In this document: positions 34,296 through 43,206 of the stretch, in pieces | How positions within the stretch are numbered: the first letter of the stretch is position 1 | Layout of the letters: every line of letters begins with the position of its first letter | Position numbers and translations under genes: made by a program | From: JAAYDS01 sp012729155 | Lineage (GTDB): Bacteria; Chloroflexota; Anaerolineae; UBA1429 | Direction: 5' to 3' | NCBI GenBank assembly: GCA_036774405.1 | Contig: DAIPBO010000001.1 | Span: 196,467 to 260,466 of the forward strand | Length of the DNA stretch: 64,000 nucleotides | Notes under the pieces: model-generated | Databases searched by the model: none | What the model was told of the DNA's origin: nothing | The model's input: the letters and a program-made list of their open reading frames with translations, nothing else

Positions 34296-34853
34296 ATGCG
34301 ATCCCTGGAGACACAGCGGCTACAGATTCGCAACTTTGGCGAGAACGACTGGCGTGCACTGCAGGGCCTGGTGATACGGCACAAGGCCACTGAAGTGGCC
34401 CGCTATGACCATGCCTGGCCCACCGATGATGAGTCGCTGCAGGGTATAGCGCGCTGGTTTGCCGAAGGCGACGACTACCTCGCTGTGTGTTTGCGCGCAA
34501 GCGCGAGGCTGATCGGCTATGTGGCGTTGGACGTGAATGAGACTGATGACGGCATCATTTGCCATCTGGGCTATAGCCTGGATCCACTCTATCGTGGCCA
34601 GGGCTATGGCAGCGAAGCCTGCCGCGCCGCCATCGAGCACGCCTTTGTTGCCCTGAACGCAGCCAAGGTTATCGCAGGCACCGCCACTGCCAACACCGCC
34701 TCTTGCCGCCTGCTCGAGCGCCTGGGCTTTGCGCTGGTGGCCCGCGAAATGACCTCGCTCAGCAATGACGAGCAGGGCGCACCGATCGCTTTTGAGGGGC
34801 GTCGCTACGAGCTGACTCAGATGGCCTGGGAAGCCTCGCGTCGGCAGGGCTGA
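34296..34853 (+). CDS. GNAT-family (RimJ/RimL-like) acetyltransferase
   Basis: 185 residues from ATG 34296, preceded by TGGAGG. It starts LETQRLQIRNFGENDWRAL as RimJ/RimL-like enzymes do, has LDPLYRGQGYGSEACRAAIEHAF for motif A, and ATANTASCRLLERLGF for the C-terminal motif. These proteins acetylate protein N-termini or small molecules; the target here is unknown. It appears single. Confidence 0.85.
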   Translation: MRSLETQRLQIRNFGENDWRALQGLVIRHKATEVARYDHAWPTDDESLQGIARWFAEGDDYLAVCLRASARLIGYVALDVNETDDGIICHLGYSLDPLYRGQGYGSEACRAAIEHAFVALNAAKVIAGTATANTASCRLLERLGFALVAREMTSLSNDEQGAPIAFEGRRYELTQMAWEASRRQG

Positions 34854-34893
34854 TGCTGTCGTCACCAATCTCTACGATGTGACGCAAGAATAC

Positions 34894-34922
34894 TTGACAA
34901 ACTTGAGCAAATTTGATAGTAT
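34894..34922 (+). promoter_or_regulatory. Promoter of a gene-free transcript
   Basis: TTGACA (34894-34899), 17 bases, TAGTAT (34917-34922), in a local AT-rich patch. Downstream are stem-loops but no convincing reading frame until 35184. Confidence 0.6.
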
Positions 34923-34928
34923 AGTTGT

Positions 34929-35078
34929 GTCGGTGATGGACGGCACCGACGTGACAACCACATAGGGGCTCTAGCGGACGGGGACCCGCCAAGGCCCCAG
35001 ACGGGTACATCGTATCTCCTTTCCAACTCACACTTCTCCTTGCCTCGAGGCCCAGCCAGCAATGGCTGGGCCTCACGT
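34929..35078 (+). ncRNA. Candidate small RNA or long structured leader
   Basis: From a predicted start near 34929 the RNA would form a 7-bp hairpin (34929-34935 with 34944-34950) and a GGGGC/GCCCC stem enclosing GCGG/CCGC (34965-34998). It then has a pyrimidine-rich single strand and a 12-bp GC hairpin (35047-35074). No ribosome site with an open frame is present. It does not match SRP, 6S, tmRNA or T-box cores that I can recall. It could be the leader of the GNAT gene at 35184 instead. Confidence 0.45.
35047..35074 (+). terminator. 12-bp hairpin at the end of the candidate RNA
   Basis: Arms 35047-35058 and 35063-35074 pair perfectly around GCAA, a stable tetraloop. Only a short ACGTTT follows, so termination may be partial. 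Confidence 0.5.
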
Positions 35079-35183
35079 TTGGGCCTTGACCGGCAGAAAC
35101 ACTCACGGTACAGTAAGGCTACATCGGTTGGCAGTCGCTCGCACGCTGTGATCTCGAAGCGTACCGCAACGTGGAGGCAACCT

Positions 35184-35897
35184 ATGGTAGAACCGACTGC
35201 TCCTGACGGCACCCGTATCGACATTCGGCCGGCCACCCTTGCCGAGATCAATGGCATCCCCTGGCGTTGCTGGGGAGATGACGCCGAGGTGCTTAACAAC
35301 CTCTTTGCCACCCAAGGGACCGTCGGCATTGCGGCCTGGGAGGGCGAGCGCTGTGTGGGCGTTCTGCACACCTATCGCATCGAGCTGCCTACCACGCTCG
35401 ACCGCCTGCCTGATGGGCGCCTCAACTATGTCATGGACTCGGGCTTTGAGGGTGTGGCCTGGTGCCATGCCTGCTTTCACGTCGGGCGCACCGTAGACAC
35501 CTATGCCGCCGAGTTAGCCACCCACGATCGAGCGCACACCATCTTTGATGGCACCGACCAGCGCTACTTTTCGCGAGGCATCGGCACGGCGCTGCTGCAA
35601 GAGTCGATCCGCTGGGCACGCACCCGCGGCTATGCGGGCATCATCGGGCCGGGGGCGCCGTCCGGGCTCTTTAACTACTGTGTGTGGGCGGGAACGCTGC
35701 CCTACACCACCTACGCGCGCCTCGGGTTTGAGGCAGTGAGGCCGCCACAAGAGGGCGACCCGCTACCGGCCTGGGCGCAGGGAGACGCTCCACCCGAGGT
35801 GCTGATTGAGGCGCGGGCGGCCTTGCGTCAGGGCCGCCCGCCGCACACATTCAACAGTCGCATCATGGTTCTGCGGTTGCCACCTTATCAGGCCTGA
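35184..35897 (+). CDS. GNAT-family N-acetyltransferase
   Basis: 237 residues from ATG 35184, preceded by GGAGG. It starts IDIRPATLAEINGIPWRCW. A central stretch reads YFSRGIGTALLQESIRWARTRGYAGIIGPG, a motif A variant, followed by YTTYARLGFEAVRPP. The insert between residues 85 and 130 contains GVAWCHACFHVGRT. Substrate unknown. It may be expressed by read-through from the promoter at 34894. Confidence 0.78.
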   Translation: MVEPTAPDGTRIDIRPATLAEINGIPWRCWGDDAEVLNNLFATQGTVGIAAWEGERCVGVLHTYRIELPTTLDRLPDGRLNYVMDSGFEGVAWCHACFHVGRTVDTYAAELATHDRAHTIFDGTDQRYFSRGIGTALLQESIRWARTRGYAGIIGPGAPSGLFNYCVWAGTLPYTTYARLGFEAVRPPQEGDPLPAWAQGDAPPEVLIEARAALRQGRPPHTFNSRIMVLRLPPYQA

Positions 35898-35925
35898 TCT
35901 CTGACATCAGCCGGCTGACGTTGGC

Positions 35926-35955
35926 TTGACAGCCTGGCGTGGCGTTAGCTAGAAT
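35926..35955 (+). promoter_or_regulatory. Promoter for the small two-TM protein
   Basis: TTGACA (35926-35931), an 18-base spacer and TAGAAT (35950-35955), 32 bases before ATG 35988. Confidence 0.65.
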
Positions 35956-35987
35956 TGCGTGAAGTGGATTGCATAACAGGAGGAGAA

Positions 35988-36443
35988 ATGGCCGAGTTCC
36001 GGCAGGGCAAGGAGCGGGGCAAGCTCATCTTGGTTGGGGTGCTGTGTCTGTTGGGTGTTGCGTTTTGCGCCTATCTGGTGTTTGGCGGCGCCGTCACTGG
36101 CTTTATGGACGCGGTCTTTTCCATCGTGGGCCTGGCATTGATCGTCGTTCTTGTCCGCCAGGTGATCGACTGTTTGAGCAATCCCGTCATCAGAGTTGAC
36201 GAGACGGGCATGTCGGCGACCGGCTATTTCCCCAAGAGCCAGGACTTTAGCTTTGCCTGGGCCGAAGCGGGCAAGGCCTATGCCCGTGCAACCACGTCTG
36301 GTGGTGGCACGGTGAGCTTTCACGCCAAGAGCGACCCCAACAAAGTGCTCGGCGTCATTCATGGTTACAGCCGCTTTGTGAATCTCCCCGAGTTGCGCGA
36401 CCTCATCAAAAAGTACATGGGCGAGTCGCCCAGTTACGCCTGA
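35988..36443 (+). CDS. Two-TM protein with cytosolic PH-like domain
   Basis: 151 residues from ATG 35988, preceded by AGGAGGAG. Two hydrophobic helices (LILVGVLCLLGVAFCAYLVFG and MDAVFSIVGLALIVVLVRQV) are followed by a beta-rich region (PVIRVDETGMSATGYF, FSFAWAEAGKAYA, NLPELRDLIKKYMG) that looks like a bacterial PH domain of the YcxB type. The family call is by shape only. It stands alone with promoter and hairpin. Confidence 0.62.
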   Translation: MAEFRQGKERGKLILVGVLCLLGVAFCAYLVFGGAVTGFMDAVFSIVGLALIVVLVRQVIDCLSNPVIRVDETGMSATGYFPKSQDFSFAWAEAGKAYARATTSGGGTVSFHAKSDPNKVLGVIHGYSRFVNLPELRDLIKKYMGESPSYA

Positions 36444-36455
36444 GTACCGCAGAGT

Positions 36456-36483
36456 AGGGGCGGCTGCCGTTTGAGCCGCCCCT
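36456..36483 (+). terminator. 10-bp hairpin after the two-TM gene
   Basis: Arms 36456-36465 and 36474-36483 pair around an 8-base loop, with a short T-run after it. A plausible weak intrinsic terminator. Confidence 0.55.
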
Positions 36484-36538
36484 TTGGCGCTATCCCTGAA
36501 CTTTGAGCGTAAAGCAGCGGTGATCTATCCTCAGATTA

Positions 36539-36547
36539 TGGTATAAT
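36539..36547 (+). promoter_or_regulatory. Extended -10 promoter of the hybrid kinase
   Basis: TGGTATAAT is a perfect extended -10 element. No good -35 is visible at 17 bases, as usual for this class. The start codon is about 130 bases downstream. Confidence 0.6.
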
Positions 36548-36675
36548 GCCTTACATAACGAAGGGCGTGGCCCGTGCCATTGGGCAAGAGCTGGGGGGCT
36601 CTGAGGCCACTGCCCATACCAGGATGTGAGAATGATGATACGTGGATTTGCGCAGCCGGGTGCGGAGCACCAGCG

Positions 36676-39600
36676 ATGATGGCGCCTTGTCGGGGTACCT
36701 CTGTCTTGAGCCTTGTGGACAACCTCCTGTTACAGCGACTCTTGAGCCTAACTACAGAGGCGGTGCTTGTGGTCTCACCACAAGGCCAATTGGTTGGTCA
36801 GAGCCCTGTGGTGAAGCAGCTATTGGGCGAACGCGCCTGTGGCCATGTTGGCCATCCGCTGGACGAATGGCTGCAGGCTGTCGTTGGCCCAGCGCCCCTG
36901 GTGCAAGCGGATGACCTCATCGGTGAGACGCTTCGAGCGGCCGGGCAGAGTCTCTGGCTCGAGCTCGCCCAGCCTGCAGAGGGACCATCGCATGTGTGCT
37001 TGTCGACCGAGGTCCTCTGCGACGATCAAGGCAACCTCGAGGCCATGCTGGTACGTCTGTCGTCCTCCGATGGCAAAGCTGCATCCACGCTGCCCTCTTG
37101 GGCCTTGCCCAGCCGACTCGTCGAGGGGCTGCCCCTGGGAGTGATCGCCGTTGACGCCACTGGCCAGCCGCTCTGGGCTAACGCGCTTGCCTATCGTTTA
37201 TTGGGCATACCGATCGACCAACTCTCGGCCAGAGATCTAGAGCACCATGTCGACGTCGTGCTTCATCCCGATGAGACGCCCTACACTTCTGCCGAGATCC
37301 AGAAACTCTGGAAGATGGTCGGTGGTGATGCGCAAGGCGAGGTCGAGCTCGGTGTCATCGTCGATGGCGCGCCGGCGAGATGGCTGCACATCAACCTGCA
37401 GCCACAGTTCGAGAACGATTGCCTGTGTGGCATGCTCCTGCTGCTGCAGGACGCTTCGGCGAGACACGCCGAGCGGCAGCGGCTGGCTCGGCGTGTCAAA
37501 GAGCAGGCGGCCGAGTTGCAGTATATCCGTGGGCAGGCGCAGTCTGAACATGAGGCCTGGGCCCGTGATACCGCCGTGCTCAGCGCCCAGCTCGATTCTA
37601 CCATCGAAGGTGTGCTCGTCACCGGCCTCGGCCACGAAGTGCTGGCCCTGAACGGTCGTTTGCGCGATCTCTTCAACATCCCTGTCGTCGAGGGACGGGA
37701 TCTCACCTGGGAGTATGTCCATCGCTGCCTCGCCGCTCAATTCGTCGACCCGGTCGCATTTGAGGGGCATGTTGCCGCCATGTTCGCCGATTCGTTGGCC
37801 GAGAGCCTGACGTGGTGGGAGCTAGCCGACGGTCGCTGGCTGGTGTTGCACACTCTGCCGGTGCGTCGTGAGGGCGATGGCCGCGAGTTGGGACGTATCT
37901 GGGCATTTCGCGATATTACCGTTAACCGTATGACGGCGATACGCGCCGAGGAGCAGCGCAAGCTCTTTCAGGCGATCCTCGACTTGATGCCTGCCAATGT
38001 CTCTGTGCGTGACGAAAAGGGCCGCTATTTGCTCGTTAACCGGGCGATGGCCCGCGCCTATGGCAGCACTGTAGATCAGGTGCTTGGCAAAACCGATGCC
38101 GAGCTGCGTGTATCTCTGGGGCGCACCTATAGCACGCCGTCTGTCATGAGCCAGAGTGATGCCACGATCACTGTGGACGAGCAGGAGCGCGCACAGTTCG
38201 ATCTGTTGGCTGATCAAACGACGGGGAGTGCTGCTGACTATCTGTCTACGAAAACAGAGTTCACATGGCCCGATGGACGTCGGGTGGTGCTGGGGGTATC
38301 TCAGAATGTCTCCGCGTTGCGGCGTGCGGAACAGGAGACCATCCGGCGCGAACGCCAGCTACAGGCCGTCATTGATCTGCTGCCTGCCCAGGTTTTTGTC
38401 AAAGATCACGCGGGACGCTATGTCATCGCCAATCAGAGCACGGCCGAGTTTGCCCGAGTCTCTCTACAGGCGCTGCTGGGCCGCACCGACGCGGAGCTGG
38501 CGGCTCTTGAACCTCACCCCGACTGGCATCTCGATGTGATCGAGCGCACCGATAGTGAGGTGCTGAGCGGTAACGATCAGGCCAGCTACCAGGCGGCGCA
38601 TCTGGACGCGAAAGGAAAGCTTCGCGACTATTATGTCATCAAGCGCCCCTTTGAGTACGATGACAAGCCAGCAATCTTGGGTGTGGGGCTTGACGTCACC
38701 GCGCAACGCGAAGCGGAGAGGCGGGTCCAGGCACAGCGCAACTGGTTTCAGCAGATCTTTGACTTTTTGCCGAGTAACGTCTTTGTGCGCGATGCAGACG
38801 GTCGCTATGTAGTCGCTAACCGCAGTATGGCATCCGCTCGTCACTGTTCACTCGCTGATCTGATCGGGCGAACCGATGCCGAGCTGGCTGCTGATAGAGG
38901 TGTCGATCAAGACATCGTCGAGCAGATCAACGCCGCAGACCGCAGAATCCTCGATGGTCGGTCAGAGTGCGAGCAGTATATGCTGACGATGGCCGACCCT
39001 GGTGGTGCCGCACTGCAATACATGGTCACCCAGGTGCCCTTGGCCCTCGAAGATGGCTCGCCGGCCGTGCTGGGCGTCGCGATGGACATCACCCGTGCCC
39101 AAGAGGCCGATCTGATGGAAAAGCAGCTCGAGCTGATCTATGACAGCGTACCGGTGGGCATCGCGTTGATTGACCGCTCTGGAACCATCACGCGTGCCAA
39201 CCGCAGGCTCACAGAGATGCTCAAGGTGCCCATTGAGGCCGTCGAAGGCTATAGTCTGTTCAATGGCGCCAGCACCCGCGATCTTGGCATAACAGCGCAG
39301 CTGGCCAACTGCCTGCGCGAAGGCCTCGATGTGGTCGGCGAGACGGGTGCTGCCACCATCGGCCCTGCGCACATCAGGGCGCGCTATGGTCTGGCGGCGC
39401 GGCGAGATCAGCATGGTCACATTGTGGGCGCGCTGGCCATCATCGAAGATATTACGGCTTACCAGCGTTTGCAGGAGCGCCTGCGAGAGGCGGCCAAACT
39501 CGAGGCCCTGGGCACACTCGCTGGTGGGATGGCGCACTCGTTCCGTAACCTGCTCACCGTCATCAATGGCTACACCGAGATGGCTTTGCTCAACCGACGA

Positions 39601-40686
39601 TTGAGCAGCCGTCTACGGCAAGACCTGACACAGGTGTTCGAGGCGGGGCAGAGAGCCGCCGAGTTGGCGCGTCAGTTGCTGGCGTTTTCGCGGCACAACG
39701 AGCTCGAGCTGAGCGTGTTCGACCTGAATGATGTGTTGCGCGAGCTGGCGCTGATGCTGCATCCCGTATTGGGCGAGGCGGTGACGCTCAATATGAGCCT
39801 GTCCAAGGAGCCACTCTATGTGCGCGCCGATCGCGCTCAGGTCGAGCAGATGGTCATCAATCTGACCATCAATGCGCGCCAGGCGATGCCCAAGGGCGGC
39901 ACGTTGAGTCTCAAGACATTGCCGCGGCGCTTTGCCAAGACGGGGCGCACCGACTATCTGGACCCCCTGCCTGGCTCCTATGCTCTTTTTGAGGTTTCCG
40001 ACACGGGTGTCGGCATAGGCCCCGAGGTGCGGCAGCATCTCTTTGAGCCTTTCTTTACTACCAAGCCCAACGGTGAGGGCACCGGTCTGGGTTTGTCGAT
40101 GGTCTATGGCCTGGTGCAGGGGCTGGGCGGCGGCATCGACGTGCGCAGCGTGCCTGGGCATGGCGCAACTTTTCGCGTCTATCTGCCACGGACGAGCCAG
40201 CAAATGGTCAACGGGTCTGCCAGCGCGTCGCCCCGCCTGCCACGTGCCAAGCGCGGTGAGTTGGTGCTCGTAGTGGACGCACATGCAGAGCAGCGCGAGC
40301 ATCTCAGACGCATTCTGGGGCCCAGATTGGGCTACACGGTCTTTGATGCCGAGAGCGGCGCCGAAGCCCTCGCGCTTTGTGAAGAACTGCGCGAGCGCTT
40401 TGATCTCTTGCTGACCGAGGTCGCGCTGCCCGACATGACGGGCCCAGAACTCGAGGCCGCCCTACGCAGTCAGTACGGGTTGCGTCGCGCGATATATCTC
40501 ACCGCGATCGAGCAGGCGACGCTTGTGGCGCGAGGCGAGATCTCTGCCGACGCACGCTTTCTTGCCAAGCCTTACGAACCAGAGCGTGTGGCTCGTACGC
40601 TGCGCGAGGTGCTCGATGCGCCGGCTGATGACGATGCGCAAGCATCGCCGGGGAATGGCAATGGCCAAAGCGCAGCCGCCTCGTAA
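36676..40686 (+). CDS. Seven-PAS hybrid sensor kinase with degenerate receiver
   Basis: 1336 residues, no membrane helix. Seven PAS domains can be read near 15-110, 148-250, 300-410, 430-545, 560-685, 690-810 and 815-935 (repeated FLPSNVFVRDADGRYVVANRSM-type cores in 4-6). The HisKA H-box is GGMAHSFRNLL (His954), with Ser where most have Asp or Glu. HATPase motifs are intact (NLTINARQAM, DTGVGIG, GTGLGLSM). The C-terminal receiver has TEVALPDM, so the phosphoacceptor Asp is Glu1248, and VVDAHAE lacks one acidic-pocket residue; Lys1298 remains. ATG 36676 has GGAG 8 bases upstream. No separate response regulator is adjacent. Confidence 0.85.
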   Translation: MMAPCRGTSVLSLVDNLLLQRLLSLTTEAVLVVSPQGQLVGQSPVVKQLLGERACGHVGHPLDEWLQAVVGPAPLVQADDLIGETLRAAGQSLWLELAQPAEGPSHVCLSTEVLCDDQGNLEAMLVRLSSSDGKAASTLPSWALPSRLVEGLPLGVIAVDATGQPLWANALAYRLLGIPIDQLSARDLEHHVDVVLHPDETPYTSAEIQKLWKMVGGDAQGEVELGVIVDGAPARWLHINLQPQFENDCLCGMLLLLQDASARHAERQRLARRVKEQAAELQYIRGQAQSEHEAWARDTAVLSAQLDSTIEGVLVTGLGHEVLALNGRLRDLFNIPVVEGRDLTWEYVHRCLAAQFVDPVAFEGHVAAMFADSLAESLTWWELADGRWLVLHTLPVRREGDGRELGRIWAFRDITVNRMTAIRAEEQRKLFQAILDLMPANVSVRDEKGRYLLVNRAMARAYGSTVDQVLGKTDAELRVSLGRTYSTPSVMSQSDATITVDEQERAQFDLLADQTTGSAADYLSTKTEFTWPDGRRVVLGVSQNVSALRRAEQETIRRERQLQAVIDLLPAQVFVKDHAGRYVIANQSTAEFARVSLQALLGRTDAELAALEPHPDWHLDVIERTDSEVLSGNDQASYQAAHLDAKGKLRDYYVIKRPFEYDDKPAILGVGLDVTAQREAERRVQAQRNWFQQIFDFLPSNVFVRDADGRYVVANRSMASARHCSLADLIGRTDAELAADRGVDQDIVEQINAADRRILDGRSECEQYMLTMADPGGAALQYMVTQVPLALEDGSPAVLGVAMDITRAQEADLMEKQLELIYDSVPVGIALIDRSGTITRANRRLTEMLKVPIEAVEGYSLFNGASTRDLGITAQLANCLREGLDVVGETGAATIGPAHIRARYGLAARRDQHGHIVGALAIIEDITAYQRLQERLREAAKLEALGTLAGGMAHSFRNLLTVINGYTEMALLNRRLSSRLRQDLTQVFEAGQRAAELARQLLAFSRHNELELSVFDLNDVLRELALMLHPVLGEAVTLNMSLSKEPLYVRADRAQVEQMVINLTINARQAMPKGGTLSLKTLPRRFAKTGRTDYLDPLPGSYALFEVSDTGVGIGPEVRQHLFEPFFTTKPNGEGTGLGLSMVYGLVQGLGGGIDVRSVPGHGATFRVYLPRTSQQMVNGSASASPRLPRAKRGELVLVVDAHAEQREHLRRILGPRLGYTVFDAESGAEALALCEELRERFDLLLTEVALPDMTGPELEAALRSQYGLRRAIYLTAIEQATLVARGEISADARFLAKPYEPERVARTLREVLDAPADDDAQASPGNGNGQSAAAS

Positions 40687-41146
40687 CAACGTCACCCGCC
40701 TGCTTGATGCACGCGGCCTCACCTACATAGCCCATACCTATCCGGCTGAGCGCCACTCGGCCGAGGAGGTGGCTGCGATGCTAGAGCTGCCTCCCGCGCA
40801 GGTGTTCAAGACGCTGGTGGCCCTGCCTGAAACACCGCGCAGCAAGCCGCTGCTGGCCGTCATTCCTGGGCCTGGCGAGCTCAACCTCAAGGGCCTGGCC
40901 CAGGTGGTGGGTGAGAAGCGCGTGCGCATGGCCACGCAGCGCGAGGCCGAGCAGCTCACTGGCCTGCAGGTTGGGGGCATCTCGGCGCTGGCGCTACTCC
41001 ACAAGGGTTTCCGCGTGCTGCTCGACGCGTCGGCCTTGCAGCTCGAGCGCATGGTGGTGAGTGGTGGCCAGCGCGGTCTCAACATCGAGCTTCCAGTGGC
41101 TGACTTTGTGGCCATCACCGGCGCTCAGGTCGCGCCTCTCACTTGA
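40661..41146 (+). CDS. ybaK: YbaK/EbsC-type Cys-tRNA(Pro)/Cys-tRNA(Cys) deacylase
   Basis: 161 residues. Family marks are NNVTRLLDARGLTYIAHTYP, AAMLELPPAQVFKTLVAL (catalytic-type Lys), VGEKRVRMATQREAEQLTG and VGGISALAL. The enzyme removes mischarged Cys from tRNA(Pro). The start lies inside the 3' end of the kinase gene (26-base overlap). ATG 40655 and ATG 40628 are also in frame. Two unrelated functions seem merely cotranscribed. Confidence 0.85.
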   Translation: MAKAQPPRNNVTRLLDARGLTYIAHTYPAERHSAEEVAAMLELPPAQVFKTLVALPETPRSKPLLAVIPGPGELNLKGLAQVVGEKRVRMATQREAEQLTGLQVGGISALALLHKGFRVLLDASALQLERMVVSGGQRGLNIELPVADFVAITGAQVAPLT

Positions 41147-41170
41147 GGCTGTCGACCTGGGCCTGGCTGT

Positions 41171-41983
41171 TCAGGGCAACAGCTCGCCACGCAGCACGGT
41201 GACGGCCTGTCCGCTGAGAAGCACACGCTCACCGCGCCACGAGCAGCGCACCACCCCTCCTCTCGCCGAGGCCTGGTATCCCACCAGATCGAACTTGCCC
41301 AGCCGCTCGCCCCAGAATGGCGCCAGGTAGCAGTGGGCTGAGCCCGTCACGGGGTCTTCAGGGATGCCCATGCCGGGTGCAAAGAACCGCGAGCAAAAGT
41401 CGTGCGCGGGCACATCGTCGGGGGCTGGCCCCGCCAGCGCCGTGAGGATGGCAGCACGAACGCCCAGCGCCATCAGGGCCGCGTTGTCGGGCTGGGCCAG
41501 CCGTACCATCTCCGCATCGTCTACCTCGACGAGGTAAAGGGGCCCACTTTGCCGCTGGGCTACGTATAGCCCTACAGCCTTGAAGCCAAGTGCAGTGGCC
41601 ATGCCGGGGTCCTCGACGGCCGGTGTGAGTTGGCGTGCCGGAAAGTCCAGCTCGATCCAGCCGTCGCGCCAGCGCGCCAGCAGTTGCCCCGACAGGGTGT
41701 CAAAGGCGATAACCTGGTCGGTTGGCACATACCCCTCGGCCCACAGGGCGTGGGCGCTGGCCAAGGTGGCATGGCCGCACAGCGATACCTCGGTGACTGG
41801 TGTGAACCAGCGTAGCCGCCACCGCTCGCCTTCTCGCTGCAAGAAGGCAGTCTCCGACAGGTTCATCTCGGCAGCCAGGGCCTGCATCCAGGCGTCTGGG
41901 CGGGGCGCGTCGAGCAGGCACACGGCCGCGGGGTTACCTCGAAAGGCGATTGTGGTGAATGCGTCGACCTGATAGAGCTTCAT
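41171..41983 (-). CDS. PhzF-family isomerase
   Basis: 270 residues. The opening YQVDAFTTIAFRGNPAAVC, then MNLSETAFLQ (catalytic-type Glu), TEVSLCGHATLASAHAL and DPVTGSAHCYLAPFW in the second half define the PhzF/diaminopimelate-epimerase-like fold. There are no phenazine genes nearby, so the substrate is another small metabolite. GGAGG lies 7 bases before ATG 41983. The gene is convergent with ybaK. Confidence 0.88.
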   Translation of the reverse strand: MKLYQVDAFTTIAFRGNPAAVCLLDAPRPDAWMQALAAEMNLSETAFLQREGERWRLRWFTPVTEVSLCGHATLASAHALWAEGYVPTDQVIAFDTLSGQLLARWRDGWIELDFPARQLTPAVEDPGMATALGFKAVGLYVAQRQSGPLYLVEVDDAEMVRLAQPDNAALMALGVRAAILTALAGPAPDDVPAHDFCSRFFAPGMGIPEDPVTGSAHCYLAPFWGERLGKFDLVGYQASARGGVVRCSWRGERVLLSGQAVTVLRGELLP

Positions 41984-42050
41984 GTCCTGGCCTCCGTGCT
42001 GTGTAGCACTATCGCTGCCATTGTACCTGGCGTGCGAGCTTCGGGCCAGC

Positions 42051-42056
42051 TACAAT
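42051..42056 (+). promoter_or_regulatory. Candidate -10 element for the amidohydrolase gene
   Basis: TACAAT lies 30 bases before ATG 42086. No convincing -35 is visible. Confidence 0.35.
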
Positions 42057-42085
42057 GGCGGCACACTGCGCCTACGGAGGCCGAT

Positions 42086-43078
42086 ATGAACGCACACGAT
42101 GCCTGGCTGGCCCTCGTCACCGAAGAGCCTCTAGACCCCGACCTGCCCATTTGCGATCCGCATCATCACTTGTGGGATCGTGAGGGGCAGCGCTACTTTT
42201 TGCCCGAGTTGCAGGCCGACCTGGCCTGTGGGCACAATGTCGTTAGCACGGTGTTTGTCGAGTGCACCGCGTTCTACCGCACTGATGGGCCACTGGAGCT
42301 GCGACCTGTGGGCGAGCTCGAGTTTGTCGAGCGTGAGGTGGCACCGACGAGCGGCGGCGCGGTGGCCATCGCCGAGGGCATCGTTGCCTATGCTGATCTA
42401 CGCTTGGGCGCCCGCGTGGGCGAGGTGCTAGACGCCTTGAGGGCTGCCAGCCCAACACGGCTGCGGGGCATACGCCATGCGGTGGCGTGGGACGCCTCGC
42501 CCGATATCGGCGGGTACAAAGACATGCCACCGGGCACGCTGCTCGACGCGCGCTTTCGAGAGGGGTTCGGCCAACTTGCCTCAAGGGGGCTGTCGTATGA
42601 CGCCTGGCTGTACCACCCACAGATCGCCGAACTGATCGACCTGGCACGAGCCTTTCCTGAGATCACCATCGTGCTCGACCATGTGGGCGGCCCGCTGCAT
42701 TTGGGCGTCTATGGCACCTTCCGCGAGGAGGCCTATCATCACTGGCGCCATGCCATCGCTGCGGCAGCGCGCTGCCCCAACATCGTGGTCAAAGTAGGTG
42801 GGTTGGGCCAGGCAAACCCAGCTCTGGGCCTCGACCGACGCCCCACGCCGCCTACTTCGGTAGAGTTGGCCGATGCCTTGGCGCCCTATGTGCTGCCCGT
42901 TATCGACACGTTCGGCCCCCACCGCTGCATGTTCGAGAGCAATTTCCCTGTCGACAAAGCCTCGTTCTCCTATGGCGTGATGTGGAATGCCTTCAAACGG
43001 TTGGCGGCTCGCTACGCCACTGACGAGAGGGCGGCTCTGTTCTGCGGCACGGCAGCACGCGTCTACCGCCTAGGCTGA
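42086..43078 (+). CDS. Amidohydrolase 2-family TIM-barrel hydrolase
   Basis: 330 residues from ATG 42086, with GGAGG upstream. The N-terminal metal motif is CDPHHHLWD. HAVAWDASPD, IVLDHVGGPL and MFESNFPVDKASFSY supply later His and Asp positions typical of the amidohydro-related (lactonase/decarboxylase) subfamily. It may open a lactone or decarboxylate an aromatic acid. The gene diverges from phzF and is followed by a hairpin. Confidence 0.85.
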   Translation: MNAHDAWLALVTEEPLDPDLPICDPHHHLWDREGQRYFLPELQADLACGHNVVSTVFVECTAFYRTDGPLELRPVGELEFVEREVAPTSGGAVAIAEGIVAYADLRLGARVGEVLDALRAASPTRLRGIRHAVAWDASPDIGGYKDMPPGTLLDARFREGFGQLASRGLSYDAWLYHPQIAELIDLARAFPEITIVLDHVGGPLHLGVYGTFREEAYHHWRHAIAAAARCPNIVVKVGGLGQANPALGLDRRPTPPTSVELADALAPYVLPVIDTFGPHRCMFESNFPVDKASFSYGVMWNAFKRLAARYATDERAALFCGTAARVYRLG

Positions 43079-43097
43079 CCTTGAACGCAACCCCGAC

Positions 43098-43125
43098 ACG
43101 GGCGCTAGCCAGGGCTAGCGCCCGT
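43098..43125 (+). terminator. 13-bp hairpin after the amidohydrolase
   Basis: Arms 43098-43110 and 43113-43125 pair perfectly with a 2-base turn (the top pair may open). No U-tract follows. It lies before the next promoter. Confidence 0.55.
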
Positions 43126-43139
43126 CTCAGCTCACGGCT

Positions 43140-43168
43140 TTGGGGCTATCGGCGGCATCGGCTAGAAT
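43140..43168 (+). promoter_or_regulatory. Promoter for the MFS gene at 43207
   Basis: TTGGGG (43140-43145), 17 bases, TAGAAT (43163-43168), 39 bases before the start. Confidence 0.5.
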
Positions 43169-43206
43169 GGCCTCTGTCCATCAGCATGCACCCCGAGAGG
43201 CCGCTC

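Noticed and set aside
34929..35080. T-box, SRP, 6S or tmRNA
   Set aside because: Core motifs of these RNAs are absent. Kept only as an unclassified RNA candidate.
39613..40302. Minus-strand frame of 229 codons inside the kinase
   Set aside because: Opposite the HisKA/HATPase coding region; no ribosome site or domain.
43081..43206. N-terminal extension of the MFS carrier
   Set aside because: The extension would include a perfect terminator hairpin and the promoter, so the start at 43207 is preferred.
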